From CAYRHJ01 sp964424105 (GTDB taxonomy: Bacteria; Planctomycetota; Phycisphaerae; UBA1845): a stretch of DNA of 64,000 bases. The stretch is taken from positions 62,001-126,000 of the forward strand of contig CAYRHJ010000026.1 in NCBI GenBank assembly GCA_964424105.1. The letters run 5' to 3'. Shown piece after piece: positions 43,030 to 52,535 of this stretch; position 1 is the first letter of the stretch; the number at the start of each line of letters is the position of its first letter. The position numbers and the translations under genes were made by a program. Under the pieces are notes generated by a model. The model saw only the letters and a program-made list of their open reading frames with translations, was not told where the DNA came from and did no database searches.

Positions 43030-44382
43030 ATGATGATCAAATCTGTCACCTTCATTGTGCTCGGCGTTCTGTGTTGGCCTGTGTTCGCCGAGAAACCCGT
43101 TAACGCCAAAATACGATCCGAATTGACGCCCATCATTGATCAGCACGTGCAAACGCGGATCGACGATTGGACGACATTTTACAAGGATCTGCACGCCCAC
43201 CCCGAACTGTCGATGCACGAAGAAAGGTCGGCTTCTAAGATCGCCGGTCGGCTCAAATCAGCCGGCTACGACGTCACAGCCCGTGTCGGGGGGTTCGGCG
43301 TGGTCGGAGTTTTGAAGAACGGAGGCGGCCCGACCGTCATGATACGAGGTGACATGGATGCCCTGCCGATCACGGAAGATACGGGTCTGCCCTTCGCCAG
43401 TCAGGTGACGGTTCGCAGCGCCGACGGGCAGCAGGTGGGCGTCATGCATGCCTGCGGTCACGACGTGCATCAAACCTGTTTGGTGGGGACGGCGGAACTG
43501 CTCGCGGAATTGCGGGACCGCTGGCGGGGTACGCTGCTCATGGTGGCTCAGCCGGCGGAAGAAATCGGCGCCGGCGCTCGCATGATGATCGAAGACGGAT
43601 TGTTCGATCGATTTCCCAAGCCGGATTACTGCCTGGCGCTCCATGTATCGGGCGATTTACCAACCGGATCGGTGGGCTTGGTGCCGGGATTCGCGTTGGC
43701 CAACGTCGATTCTGTCGATATCACCGTATTTGGTCGAGGCGGGCATGGATCGCGTCCGCACGAGACGGTTGACCCGGTCGTAGCCGCTGCCCAGGTGATC
43801 GTGGCGTTGCAGACGGTGGTTTCGCGGCGGGTCGACCCGCTGAAGCCGGGCGTCATCAGTGTCGGGTCGGTTCACGCGGGTTCCAAGCACAACATCATTT
43901 CCGATGAAGCCCGGATGCAGATTACGGTTCGATCGTATTCGGACGAGACGCGAAAAATCCTGCTGGACGGCATTCGCGAAGTCACCCTGCACACCTGCCG
44001 GGCCATGGGGTGCGCCAAGGATCCGGAAATCCACATTCGAGACGACGAGTTTACGCCGGCTGCCTACAATGACCCCAACCTGACGCAAATCGCCGGCGAA
44101 GTGTTCGCCGCGGTCTTGGGGGCGGAAAATGCCCGTTCGGCCAGTCCCGTCATGGGTGGCGAAGATTTCGGCCGATTCCCGAAACATCTCGACGTTCCGG
44201 GTTTGATATTCTGGCTGGGCGCGGTGGAGCGAGGTCTATACGACGCGTCGCAAAAGTCGGGCGGTCCGCGCCTGCCATCCCTGCATTCTAACAAATTCGC
44301 CCCGGATGCGCCGCCAACGATTTCGACCGGCGTGCGATGCATGTCGTCGTTGGCGCTGGCGCTGCTCGCTACCGCCGATTGA
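43030..44382 (+). CDS. Exported M20-family amidohydrolase
   Basis: A 450-residue protein beginning with a signal peptide (MMIKSVTFIVLGVLCWPVFAEKPVNA), so it acts outside the cytoplasm. It is a binuclear zinc peptidase/N-acyl-amino-acid amidohydrolase: MIRGDMDALPITEDTGLPF, MHACGHDVHQTCLVGTAELL, AQPAEEIGAGARMMIEDGLF, the dimerisation domain with GRGGHGSRPHETVDPV, and SPVMGGEDFGRFP. The substrate (hippurate, acyl-amino acid or IAA-conjugate) cannot be told. The ATG at 43030 has AGGA 11 nt upstream; the longer frame lacks a leader. Confidence 0.9.
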   Translation: MMIKSVTFIVLGVLCWPVFAEKPVNAKIRSELTPIIDQHVQTRIDDWTTFYKDLHAHPELSMHEERSASKIAGRLKSAGYDVTARVGGFGVVGVLKNGGGPTVMIRGDMDALPITEDTGLPFASQVTVRSADGQQVGVMHACGHDVHQTCLVGTAELLAELRDRWRGTLLMVAQPAEEIGAGARMMIEDGLFDRFPKPDYCLALHVSGDLPTGSVGLVPGFALANVDSVDITVFGRGGHGSRPHETVDPVVAAAQVIVALQTVVSRRVDPLKPGVISVGSVHAGSKHNIISDEARMQITVRSYSDETRKILLDGIREVTLHTCRAMGCAKDPEIHIRDDEFTPAAYNDPNLTQIAGEVFAAVLGAENARSASPVMGGEDFGRFPKHLDVPGLIFWLGAVERGLYDASQKSGGPRLPSLHSNKFAPDAPPTISTGVRCMSSLALALLATAD

Positions 44383-44481
44383 CGTTCGGTTCATTCGACG
44401 AGGCAATCAAGCAGGGTAGACGCGGCGGGTTTTCGCGTGCGAATCGGTGATTCGAATCGCCTTGCACGGCTGATCGAGAGT

Positions 44482-44682
44482 TCAAACAAGAATCAGGCCT
44501 ACGATCACTTCGACCGGTACCAGCGCGCTCAAAAGGGCCGATACCGAATCGCCGACGAATTGAGCCAATCCCGAAATCGCCGCATCTCGCACTTCCAGCG
44601 GACACGTGGTCGGCAGTATCCCCGCACCCAAGACAGTACACATCGCAGCCACTTTCATGAATCGTCTGTAAATACGCGACAT
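44482..44682 (-). CDS. Small exported hypothetical protein
   Basis: A 66-residue protein with a strong Shine-Dalgarno (GGAGGTG, 7 nt before the ATG at 44682). After MSRIYRRFMKV comes a hydrophobic signal (AAMCTVLGAGILPTTC), with a Cys that could be a loosely matching lipobox. It continues PLEVRDAAISGLAQFVGDSVSALLSALVPVEVIVGLILV, an amphipathic to hydrophobic tail. I do not recognise it. It stands alone between convergent and divergent neighbours. Confidence 0.6.
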   Translation of the reverse strand: MSRIYRRFMKVAAMCTVLGAGILPTTCPLEVRDAAISGLAQFVGDSVSALLSALVPVEVIVGLILV

Positions 44683-44800
44683 GGCAGGCACCTCCGTGTT
44701 TGAAGCCGCTTTCCGAAACTTCGATCCGCGACGATCACTCGTCTACATTTGACCATTGTGAATGATCGCCAGGGGTCGGGCAAGGGGCGGAACGGGAAGA

Positions 44801-46336
44801 TCAATCACTCCGCCAAAATCGTGGAGACAATAGAACCACAATCGTGAAGACCTCCAATCGACCCAGCGCCATCAGCAGCGACATCAGCCACTTGCTGGCA
44901 TCGCCAAACCAACCGAAATTGGAAACCGCTCCGACGCGTCCCAACCCGGGACCCGTATTGGTGAACGTGGCCACAGAGGCCGTAAAGGCCGTGGTCACGT
45001 CAATCCCTCGTCCTTGTTCAAGAATCATGAGCAATCCCCCGACCAGCATGGTCAGTATTATGACACTCAGCGGGTAGATCAACACGGTAATCTTGGTCTC
45101 GGTATCCAACGCAGCCTTGCCGATTCGCACCACACGAACCGCGTTGGGGCGAAAAACGTGTTCCAATTCTGCCCATAGTATTTTCGCCGTCACCACGAAT
45201 CGAATGACTTTGATCCCACCGCTCGTCGAGCCGGCCGACCCGCCTACAAACATCAGCACGACGAGAATGGCCTTGGCGGAAAAGCTCCAGCGGTCAAAAT
45301 CAGCCGTGCAGAATCCGGTGTTGGTTTGCATCGTTACAACCTGAAACAAACCGTGTCGCGCCGCGTTGCTGAGGTTGGCGGGCACTTGAGCGCCGCTGGT
45401 GATGGTAATCATGCCGCCGTGTATCAGCATCCCGATGATCAACGACGCAACCAGAATCAATCCGAGGTAACAGCGCAATTCGCTGTCCTGCCACACCGGT
45501 TTCCAGCCTTGGCGAATAAACTGATAGTAAAGTCCGAAGTTGATTCCGGACGCCACCATGAAAACAATGATGATCAGTTCGACAGCGGCCGAATCGTATG
45601 CACCCACGCTCGCGTTACGAGTCCCAAATCCGCCGGTGGACAACGTCGCGAACGTGTGACACGTCGCGTCAAACAAATTCATCCCCGCCAAACAGAGCGC
45701 CAGAATTTCAGCCACCGTAAGCGACAGATAGATCACCAAAAGCAATCGGGCTGTTTCCTGAATCCGCGGTCGCACGCCCTCCGGAGTCAGTCCGGACTTC
45801 TCCATGCGAAAAATGTGCTTGCCGCCGACACCCAGCATGGGTAGCACAGCCACGAACAGCACCACGATTCCCAGACCACCCAGCCAATGGGTCACCGCTC
45901 GCCACAACAGCAAACTACGCGGCAATGATTCGACGTCGGACAGTACCGTCGCACCCGTCGTTGTCAGGCCGCTCATAGATTCAAAATAGCAGTTGGCCGT
46001 CCCCGCGAATTCGTGACCGATAGGCGCGCCCCAGACCGCCCACAGTCGAAACGGCAACGCCCCGATCCCCGCAGCCAGAAACCAGCTTGTCGCCACCAGT
46101 AGAATGGCCTCCCGGCGCCCGATGACTGACCTAGCCCCGCCGGACGTGCCCAGCCACAATGCCATGCCCAGGATGCCGCCGGCGGCCACGGTCACGGTCA
46201 GCGCGCCCATGGCCGCCTTTTCGGTCGCATCGCCCATGGCGCATTGGATGGCGGACCACCCCGCGACGCCGAGAACGGCGCCGCTCATGACCAGCAGGAG
46301 CAAACCGAGTTGACGCAAAACCGCGATGAAGTTCAC
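44801..46336 (-). CDS. trkH: Potassium uptake protein, TrkH/KtrB family
   Basis: K+ channel-like membrane subunit, 511 residues, with four selectivity-loop repeats. These are FESMSGLTTTGATVLSDVESLP, TFATLSTGGFGTRNASVG, VVTMQTNTGFCTADFDRWS and SVATFTNTGPGLGRVG, each with the T-x-G filter motif. GGLGIVVLFVAVLPMLGVGGKHIFRMEKSGLTPEGVRPRI is also typical. It lies 6 bp downstream of trkA in the same operon. Confidence 0.93.
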   Translation of the reverse strand: MNFIAVLRQLGLLLLVMSGAVLGVAGWSAIQCAMGDATEKAAMGALTVTVAAGGILGMALWLGTSGGARSVIGRREAILLVATSWFLAAGIGALPFRLWAVWGAPIGHEFAGTANCYFESMSGLTTTGATVLSDVESLPRSLLLWRAVTHWLGGLGIVVLFVAVLPMLGVGGKHIFRMEKSGLTPEGVRPRIQETARLLLVIYLSLTVAEILALCLAGMNLFDATCHTFATLSTGGFGTRNASVGAYDSAAVELIIIVFMVASGINFGLYYQFIRQGWKPVWQDSELRCYLGLILVASLIIGMLIHGGMITITSGAQVPANLSNAARHGLFQVVTMQTNTGFCTADFDRWSFSAKAILVVLMFVGGSAGSTSGGIKVIRFVVTAKILWAELEHVFRPNAVRVVRIGKAALDTETKITVLIYPLSVIILTMLVGGLLMILEQGRGIDVTTAFTASVATFTNTGPGLGRVGAVSNFGWFGDASKWLMSLLMALGRLEVFTIVVLLSPRFWRSD

Positions 46337-46342
46337 GTTCGC

Positions 46343-47683
46343 CTATGTGTCCACGAATGTCTTTTGCAGCTTTTCCCGTAATCCACGGGCACCAATCAGC
46401 AACAGCTTATCACCGCCCTTGATCGCATCCTCGGCGCCGGGAACGAACACGTCATGGTCACGCTGAATCGCACCGACCACGCACGGGCCGGGCATGGTAA
46501 TCGATCGCAACGACTGGCCCACCACCGCCGCCGATTCCCCAACGTGAATCTCATAAACGTCCGCGGTCGCTTCCACCAGCGACGCCGGCACGCGAACCGG
46601 GCCTGACTCCAGAAGATTCTGCAATTCCCGCGCCGCCACAATTCGCGGACTGAACGCACGATCGATTCCGACGTGTTCCAACAAATGAAGGTACGTGGAA
46701 CGAGCAATCACCGCGATCACCTTCTTGCAACCCAGGCTCTTCGCTTGGGCGGCTGCTAGTATGTTGTGCTCGTCATCGTTCGTGACGGCCACGAACGCGT
46801 CGGCTTCGTTGATGCGCTCTTCCGCGAACGTCACCGGCTCCGTTGGGTCAGCCTCGATGACGGTGACGTGCGACAGCTTGTCGGCCAACTCCACCGCCCG
46901 CGCCCGGTCGTCAAGAAAAATGCGCACCGCGAAGTGCCGTTGACGCAAACTGCGCCCCAGCCAGACACTCATCGACGTGCCGCCCATGATGACCACCCGC
47001 AGCCGCGTCGCCTTTCCCTTTTGCAACATTTTCCGAGTCGGGTCGATTTGACCGGTTTCGCCGATGACCGTCACCACGTCGCCACCCTGAATCACCGTCG
47101 TCGCCGTGGGAATGAACGAGCCGTCGTTTCGCGTGACAGCCGCCAATCGAACCCCGCGAGGCAGCTTCAACTCCGATAGCGGAATTCCCACCGCCGAAGC
47201 CCCCTCGCTGACTTCAAGCTCCTGCAACTCAATCTTGTCGCCGGCAAAACGCTCGACCACCGTCGCCCCGGGGTTTCGAAGCGTCCGCGCAATGGCGACA
47301 GCCGTCTCATACTCCGGACAGATCAGGCTGTCGATGCGAAAATACGATCGATAATCCAATCCCCGACCGTCGAAATAGGCACTGTGATGAACCCGCGCCA
47401 CGGATTTTTCCGCACCGATCCCCTTGGCGGCTGATGCCGACAACAGATTGATTTCGTCATGCGACGTCGCGGCGATGTACATGTCACAGCTCGCCACGCC
47501 GGCTTCACGAAGCGTGTCACCATGCGCACAATTCCCTTTCAGCGTACGCACGTCCAGCTCGTTTTCCAACTCTTCCAATTTCTCCGGGTCGCAATCAATG
47601 ACGGTGACGTTCTTGCCGCCGGCTGAAAGGACCTCCGCCAGATGGCGTCCAACTGTTCCCGCGCCGGCGATGACGATGTTCAT
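46343..47683 (-). CDS. trkA: Trk potassium uptake regulatory protein TrkA
   Basis: Cytoplasmic nucleotide-binding regulator of the Trk channel, 446 residues, with two RCK-N/RCK-C pairs. NIVIAGAGTVGRHLAEVLSAGGKNVTVIDCDPEKL opens the first. RLRVVIMGGTSMSVWLGRSLRQRHFAVRIFLDD opens the second, in which the GxGxxG motif is degraded (GGTSMS). Both RCK-C parts (VGIPLSELKLPRGVRLAAVTRNDG and VGQSLRSITMPGPCVVGAIQRD) are present. The ATG at 47683 was preferred over an Arg-rich longer frame. Confidence 0.92.
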   Translation of the reverse strand: MNIVIAGAGTVGRHLAEVLSAGGKNVTVIDCDPEKLEELENELDVRTLKGNCAHGDTLREAGVASCDMYIAATSHDEINLLSASAAKGIGAEKSVARVHHSAYFDGRGLDYRSYFRIDSLICPEYETAVAIARTLRNPGATVVERFAGDKIELQELEVSEGASAVGIPLSELKLPRGVRLAAVTRNDGSFIPTATTVIQGGDVVTVIGETGQIDPTRKMLQKGKATRLRVVIMGGTSMSVWLGRSLRQRHFAVRIFLDDRARAVELADKLSHVTVIEADPTEPVTFAEERINEADAFVAVTNDDEHNILAAAQAKSLGCKKVIAVIARSTYLHLLEHVGIDRAFSPRIVAARELQNLLESGPVRVPASLVEATADVYEIHVGESAAVVGQSLRSITMPGPCVVGAIQRDHDVFVPGAEDAIKGGDKLLLIGARGLREKLQKTFVDT

Positions 47684-47884
47684 GTTGTCGTCCGATTCGG
47701 ATCGTAGGTGTTTTCCACGCCTGCCGCGCCATGCCCGTACGTTCGGGCCCCGCCTGCGTGAATCGCAGATCATAGACTTCTACGGCAACCGGGCAAGCCG
47801 AACGCCCGAACGAAGACCCTTCACAAACATTCGCCTGTCACGATCGTCAAACGTTGGGTGTGACGGGGCTTTATTGATGTTTGA

Positions 47885-47975
47885 ACGGTTAATTAACAGA
47901 GCCGCGACCGTCAGGGAGCGGAAATTTGCTGATTTCCGCCTCGATCACATTAATCAAGCTATTCAATGATCAATA
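47885..47975 (-). repeat. Dispersed repeat family R2, long copy
   Basis: Inverse orientation of the 11416 copy: the core is at 47898-47919, continuing CGGAAATTTGCTGATTTCCGCC (itself a palindrome) and GATCACATTAATCAAGCTATTC. The right flank (GAACGGTTAATTAACAGAG) resembles the flank of the copy at 17643. It lies in the 312-bp gap between trkA and the DUF1570 gene, which holds no gene. Confidence 0.85.
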
Positions 47976-47995
47976 GTGTCTTTCGACGGCTCCGC

Positions 47996-48922
47996 TCACT
48001 TGATCCGCCGTGGATGACGTCCTAGATCGGCTGCGCTCAGTCTTTGTACGTCCCGCCACAGCTCCGCATTTCGCAATCGCAAGTCTTGAAACGCGGTTGA
48101 TTCGACATCCGTCGCCGGCCTGGCTGCACCGCCCCATGAAAAGTGCAAAATCTCGCGTAACACGTCGTCATGTTGGCTATCCAATCGATGGACAACTGAC
48201 CACGCCAATGCGTAGCGCTGCGCTTCTGACAACGAAGCGCCTTCCGCCGCGGGGTCCACGCCGGCTGCGTCCCGAGCCCGCCAGATATTCTTGAATGCGT
48301 CACCGTCTGCGTCGGACGATACGCCTTCGAATTGGCAAGCAATGCCTTCCACCAGCCAATCGGGCCAACCACGCGACCGCGGATGAAGCGCGTCAAGTAA
48401 CTGATGCGCGGTTTCATGCTGAACAGCCATGCGATCCAACTCGTTTCCAAGGTTTTCGTCTACGCCGTCTTGGTCGGACGAAATACCAAAATACGTTCGC
48501 CGATGGTGGGTATCGTAAAAACCCGCGTAAATCGTCGTTCTTGTCCCAGCCACCAGTTTTTCAAATTCACTCCACCGTCCGAAACAAACGGCCTGAAATC
48601 GCTGGTCCGGGTTGGTAACGGCCAACCCGAACCGCGTGCAAAACCCCTTGAAACGCTCGTAGGTGCCTTCCATCCATTCCAACCGGCGCCGGGCAGCCGG
48701 CTCCTCGATATCGTAGAATAGTTCAAAATGGGCTGAATTCACCACTCGAAACGTTTCGCCGAGTTCGGAATCCAGATTCCTTAATACCCCGGCATCGATC
48801 GTGGGGTGGCCGGATTCCTGTGCGGATCCGATGGGGCCGATCGCCAAGGTGACACAAACCGTCACCCGGATGGTCCATTCGAAACGAAGCCCACACAAGT
48901 ACGTTTGTTCACTTGCCGACAT
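47996..48922 (-). CDS. Secreted DUF1570-type metalloprotease-like protein
   Basis: A 308-residue protein with a signal-like N-terminus (WTIRVTVCVTLAIGPIGSAQ). The gluzincin motif HETAH (169-173) is followed by WPDWLVEGIA with a third acidic ligand (Glu192), the arrangement of peptidase MA-like DUF1570 proteins. YFGISSDQDGVDENLGNELDRMAVQHE precedes it. Peptidase activity is plausible but unproven. The ATG at 48922 has GGAG 6 nt upstream. Confidence 0.75.
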   Translation of the reverse strand: MSASEQTYLCGLRFEWTIRVTVCVTLAIGPIGSAQESGHPTIDAGVLRNLDSELGETFRVVNSAHFELFYDIEEPAARRRLEWMEGTYERFKGFCTRFGLAVTNPDQRFQAVCFGRWSEFEKLVAGTRTTIYAGFYDTHHRRTYFGISSDQDGVDENLGNELDRMAVQHETAHQLLDALHPRSRGWPDWLVEGIACQFEGVSSDADGDAFKNIWRARDAAGVDPAAEGASLSEAQRYALAWSVVHRLDSQHDDVLREILHFSWGGAARPATDVESTAFQDLRLRNAELWRDVQRLSAADLGRHPRRIK

Positions 48923-48961
48923 TCGCAACTCCGGCATGACGCATTGCGTGGATTGTCCGCC

Positions 48962-49216
48962 ATGGCCATAGATTCGTACACGAAACTCAGACGGGAAGTG
49001 GCACGCCTGCAAGAATTGATTTCAATTCTTGCGGTGGAGTCGGACGCAAAATCCAATGATCCGCCTCCGCGTCGCGTCCAGGCTCGCCGTGTAATTGCAC
49101 TGAACTCCTGCGTGTCGTGGCTACAACGCGCCACCGGCGATCTCATCCGTGCCGCTGTTGCCATTCGAATCAAGAATGAAGACCCGTCGCGACGTCGCCG
49201 CCAAGACCGGCCATAA
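48962..49216 (+). CDS. Possible small hypothetical protein
   Basis: An 84-codon frame (MAIDSYTKLRREVARLQELISILAVES ... RVIALNSCVSWLQRATGDLIRAAVAIRIKNED) that looks helical and protein-like, starting 39 bp from the divergent DUF1570 gene. There is no ribosome-binding site. No homologue comes to mind. Confidence 0.35.
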   Translation: MAIDSYTKLRREVARLQELISILAVESDAKSNDPPPRRVQARRVIALNSCVSWLQRATGDLIRAAVAIRIKNEDPSRRRRQDRP

Positions 49217-49242
49217 CCCCCGTCGCCCGCTTGAATGCCCTG

Positions 49243-49923
49243 TCAATCCGCTGCCACCCGTGACACGAGCATTCGCGGGACGCCGATGTCCGCCACAACC
49301 ACTTCGCCCAGCATCCGCCGGGCTGCCTCAGCTCGAAATCCCACCTTGAGCCCCACAAACGTGACGGTCAGATTCGCCACGACACACAAATCTCCCGGCT
49401 CGCCCGTATTACAATCCAAGCCCGACGGTACGTCGATGGCCACAACCCCGCGATTGGCAGCGCCATTCAATCGGCGAATCACGGACGCAATGGGCTCCCG
49501 AACGCGTCCTGAAAAACCGGTCCCCAATAACGCGTCAACGACCAATTCATCGGGTTGAATTTCCGCTTCCGATGCACTCTCGAACGGTAGGGACATCGCT
49601 CGGCAGATTTCGCGATTGGCGGATGTTTCAACGGTCGATCGCGTCTCGTCACCCACGTCGGCCAACCGCACCGACCATCCGGCATTGTACAAGTGTCTGG
49701 CAATGACGTACCCGTCACCACCATTGTTACCCGCTCCGCAGAAAATTATGGCACGAAGCGACGCGTCCTGACTGCCAGACGGCGATCCACCAAATCGCGC
49801 CAAAATTGCCTGGGATGCATTCCGACCGGCGTTTTCCATCAATACCAGCCCGGACATACCATATACGTCGATGGCCAACCGATCGATCCGGCGCACCTCC
49901 TCGCGCGTTAACTCCACATTCAT
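49243..49923 (-). CDS. nnrE: NAD(P)H-hydrate epimerase (YjeF N-terminal domain)
   Basis: Epimerase that repairs damaged NAD(P)HX, 226 residues, stand-alone domain. MSGLVLMENAGRNASQAI, IIFCGAGNNGGDGYVIARHLYNAGW, VDALLGTGFSGRVREPI and VVAIDVPSGLDCNTGEP are the family signatures. The C-terminal dehydratase domain (NnrD) often fused to it is absent from the window. It overlaps no neighbour and diverges from surE. Confidence 0.92.
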   Translation of the reverse strand: MNVELTREEVRRIDRLAIDVYGMSGLVLMENAGRNASQAILARFGGSPSGSQDASLRAIIFCGAGNNGGDGYVIARHLYNAGWSVRLADVGDETRSTVETSANREICRAMSLPFESASEAEIQPDELVVDALLGTGFSGRVREPIASVIRRLNGAANRGVVAIDVPSGLDCNTGEPGDLCVVANLTVTFVGLKVGFRAEAARRMLGEVVVADIGVPRMLVSRVAAD

Positions 49924-50117
49924 GACATCATGTTAACGAGATTCGTTGAATCTGAAACGAGACGGTTCACGTGCGGGACGGGACAACAACGCCCGATCGA
50001 ATACAACTTCAATCGTCGCAACACCTTGGCGGGCCATGCCAGCGTCGTATATAACCATATCCGCGGCACGAATAGCCGGGTGACCTTCGAAACTCGATAG
50101 AAAGCATTGAACAACGA

Positions 50118-50888
50118 ATGCACATTCTGCTTTGCAACGATGACGGCATCTTGGCGCCGGGGTTGGCTGCCATGCGACGAGCCTTGACCAACCTAGGCCA
50201 GGTTTCAGTGGCAGCACCGGAATCCGCGCAATCAGCCACCGCCCACGGCATCACCGTGCGGGAGGCCATCAGCGTTCGACCTATCCACGTTCAACAAGAA
50301 TTCCACGGCTGGAGCGTGGCCGGCAGACCCGCGGACTGCGTCAAACTTGCCGTTTGGGAATTATTAAAGGTCAAGCCCGATCTGGTCGTGTCCGGTATTA
50401 ACGACGGCGCCAATGTTAGCATTAACGTTTTGTATTCCGGCACCGTCGCAGCCGCGGCAGAAGGCGCCTTGTTAGGTTACCCGGCCATCGCCGTTTCGCT
50501 GGAACGTGGTCCAGAAACGGATTTCGATCGCGCAGCGGCCATTTCGCTGCAAGTTATCAAGGACATCCTGGAAATCGGCCTGGAGGGTGGCCAACTTGTC
50601 AATGTCAACATTCCGTTTCTTGGCCCCGGACGACCCAAGGGAATTCGGGTCGCGGTCCAAGCCATTCAGACGATGGTAGACCGTTATGAAAAACGTGAAT
50701 GCCCCGACGGCGTCGTCCAATACTTCCTTGACGGTGAATTCGCCGAGTCTGCCGGCATCGAGACCGACTTGCACGCCCTGCGAGAGGGCTACGTGGTGGT
50801 TACGCCGCTTCAGGTGGACCTTACCGATCGCCGCCGCCTGGAATCCTTGATGAATGCCCGATGGTCTGAAATCGTTGGAATTGAATGA
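50118..50888 (+). CDS. surE: 5'/3'-nucleotidase SurE
   Basis: Survival protein E, a metal-dependent nucleotidase/exopolyphosphatase, 256 residues. It begins MHILLCNDDGILAPGLAAM (the Asp-Asp metal site), with VAAPESAQSATAHGIT, GWSVAGRPADCVKLAV, LVVSGINDGANVSINVLYSGTVAAAAEGALLGYPAIAVSL and LVNVNIP. Complete and of normal length. It diverges from nnrE. Confidence 0.95.
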   Translation: MHILLCNDDGILAPGLAAMRRALTNLGQVSVAAPESAQSATAHGITVREAISVRPIHVQQEFHGWSVAGRPADCVKLAVWELLKVKPDLVVSGINDGANVSINVLYSGTVAAAAEGALLGYPAIAVSLERGPETDFDRAAAISLQVIKDILEIGLEGGQLVNVNIPFLGPGRPKGIRVAVQAIQTMVDRYEKRECPDGVVQYFLDGEFAESAGIETDLHALREGYVVVTPLQVDLTDRRRLESLMNARWSEIVGIE

Positions 50889-51004
50889 ATAGCCCGGCGC
50901 CCTTTCCTCAATCCGCCGATAGCCTTACAATCCACGCGGGCGGAAAGCACGGTGCCCGCCCCGGATAAATTTTACAACCGCGGTCATTTGAACAGAAACG
51001 TTGG

Positions 51005-51042
51005 CGGGTGGCCCACCTCCTTTGGAGGTGGGGGAGCCGATG
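51005..51042 (+). repeat. Dispersed repeat family R3, copy 1
   Basis: 38 bp differing by one base from 55230-55267. The centre is a palindrome CACCTCC-TTT-GGAGGTG, then GGGGAGCCGATGA. It lies in the surE-ispH gap, next to an R1 copy. Confidence 0.75.
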
Positions 51043-51069
51043 ACCAAGCCGGGTTTCACCCGCCTATTA

Positions 51070-51182
51070 CTACTATGGAGTTCAGCAAACAGTAAACATC
51101 ATCATTCCGGCGCAAGCCGGAATCCAGCGCCTAGACGGGCGTGGCCCATTACTGGATGTTTAATGGTTCATGCCGCGAGTGG
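51070..51182. repeat. Dispersed repeat family R1, copy 2
   Basis: Hairpin core at 51104-51123, identical to copy 1, with the conserved tail up to GGTTCATGCCGCGAGT. It sits 44 bp upstream of ispH, so it could influence its transcription. Confidence 0.8.
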
Positions 51183-51225
51183 TAATTGGACAGAAACGTT
51201 GTTTTATTCATAAGCTTCAAACGTG

Positions 51226-52074
51226 ATGGAAGTTAGATTAGCAAGTACACGTGGCTTTTGTTTCGGCGTGGAAGATGCCATCGAAATCGCCGAACAGGCG
51301 CTTACCGATCAAAAACACCACGGCGGACATCTCGTCGCCCTGGGGCCCGTCATTCATAACAAACAGGTCGTTCAACGGCTTGAACAAGCCGGCTTGAATC
51401 AGTCGGCGGACTTCGAATCGCTGGAAAACGGAACGACCGTTTTGATTCGCTCGCACGGCGCGTCGCCGGAAACTTTTGAACAGGCCAAGCAACGCAACCT
51501 CAACGTGGTCGATGCCACCTGCATCTTGGTCAAGCGCGCCCAAAACGTCGTTAAACAACTTCACGAAGAAGGCTATACCGTCGTCATGATCGGCGACAAG
51601 AATCATCCCGAAGTGCGAGGCGTCATCGGTTACGCACCCGACGTGGTCGTCGTGGACAAGGGGGACGACCTGGAAAAAGCCATTCCCTATCGCGACCGAT
51701 TGGGAATCGTCGCCCAAACCACCCATGCACCCGAGCACGTGGCGGAGATGATCGGCGAAATCGCCAAGCGACCATTTCGGGAGCTTAAAATCGTCAACAC
51801 GTTGTGTTTGGAAGTGACTCGGCGACAGGAGGCCGCCGTCGCCCTCTGCGACGAAGTCGACGTCATGTTCGTCCTGGGAGGGCTGCATTCCGCAAATACG
51901 CAGGAATTGGCTCGGCTGTGTCGCGAGAAAGGCACGCCCACTTATCACCTGGAAACGTGGGACGATTTCGACACTCCGATGGTGCACGAACGAAACGTCG
52001 CCGGCGTGACGGCCGGCGCGTCGACACCGGAATGGGTCATTACGAACTTCGTCGACAAATTGGAAAAAATATGA
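51226..52074 (+). CDS. ispH: 4-hydroxy-3-methylbut-2-enyl diphosphate reductase
   Basis: 4Fe-4S enzyme of the last step of the non-mevalonate isoprenoid pathway, 282 residues. The three cluster cysteines are Cys12 (RGFCFGVEDA), Cys99 (DATCILVKR) and Cys194 (NTLCLEVTRRQ). Substrate histidines are His44 (PVIHNKQ), His77 (RSHGAS) and His127 (KNHPEVRG). SANTQELARLC and TAGASTPEW close the fold. NTLCLEVT differs from the commoner NTICxAT. GTG at 51223 or ATG at 51226; the ATG is used here. Confidence 0.94.
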   Translation: MEVRLASTRGFCFGVEDAIEIAEQALTDQKHHGGHLVALGPVIHNKQVVQRLEQAGLNQSADFESLENGTTVLIRSHGASPETFEQAKQRNLNVVDATCILVKRAQNVVKQLHEEGYTVVMIGDKNHPEVRGVIGYAPDVVVVDKGDDLEKAIPYRDRLGIVAQTTHAPEHVAEMIGEIAKRPFRELKIVNTLCLEVTRRQEAAVALCDEVDVMFVLGGLHSANTQELARLCREKGTPTYHLETWDDFDTPMVHERNVAGVTAGASTPEWVITNFVDKLEKI

Positions 52075-52086
52075 AGGAGTCATACG

Positions 52087-52335
52087 TTGGCTGAACCCAA
52101 ACACGGTGTCAGGCCGATCGTCATTGATGAATCTGCCGGCAAGAAGGCCTACTGCCAATGCGGGCTTTCGGAAAACTTGCCCTATTGCGACGGGAATCAC
52201 GCACGGCAGGGGACCGGATTGGCGCCGATCGTTGTGCAAGTGGCTGACGCCGGTAAAAAGGCCATCTGCCAATGCCACCAGAGCCAAAACAAGCCCTGGT
52301 GTGACGGGACGCACAATCGCCTGCCGGCGATGTAA
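52087..52335 (+). CDS. Double CDGSH-type iron-sulfur protein
   Basis: An 82-residue protein made almost entirely of two CDGSH 2Fe-2S domains. The first is CQCGLSENLPYCDGNH (Cys23, 25, 34, His38), the second CQCHQSQNKPWCDGTH (Cys61, 63, 72, His76). Such proteins act in redox signalling or Fe-S transfer. A TTG start is used, with AAGGAGT 7 nt upstream. It lies 12 bp after the ispH stop and is probably co-transcribed with it. Confidence 0.92.
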   Translation: MAEPKHGVRPIVIDESAGKKAYCQCGLSENLPYCDGNHARQGTGLAPIVVQVADAGKKAICQCHQSQNKPWCDGTHNRLPAM

Positions 52336-52535
52336 CGACAGTCATTTCCCGCCCCATGCCGCAGCACTTGGCCGGGTCATTCGGCGTGAATCGCGACGGC
52401 CTGTGACGCGACGAACCCTATTCCGTTCATCGCCGCGCGTGAAATCAACTGGTCTTGCCTGTGATCGACGATACCATGTCGGCACGACGTGTCCCCTGAA
52501 TTCGTTGAAAATGGCAATAGGTCGCGATCCTCTTG

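Noticed and set aside
51238..52314. A 358-codon minus-strand frame opposite ispH
   Set aside because: It is antisense to a well-supported IspH. The product has no domain, and its length follows from the codon bias of the plus-strand gene.
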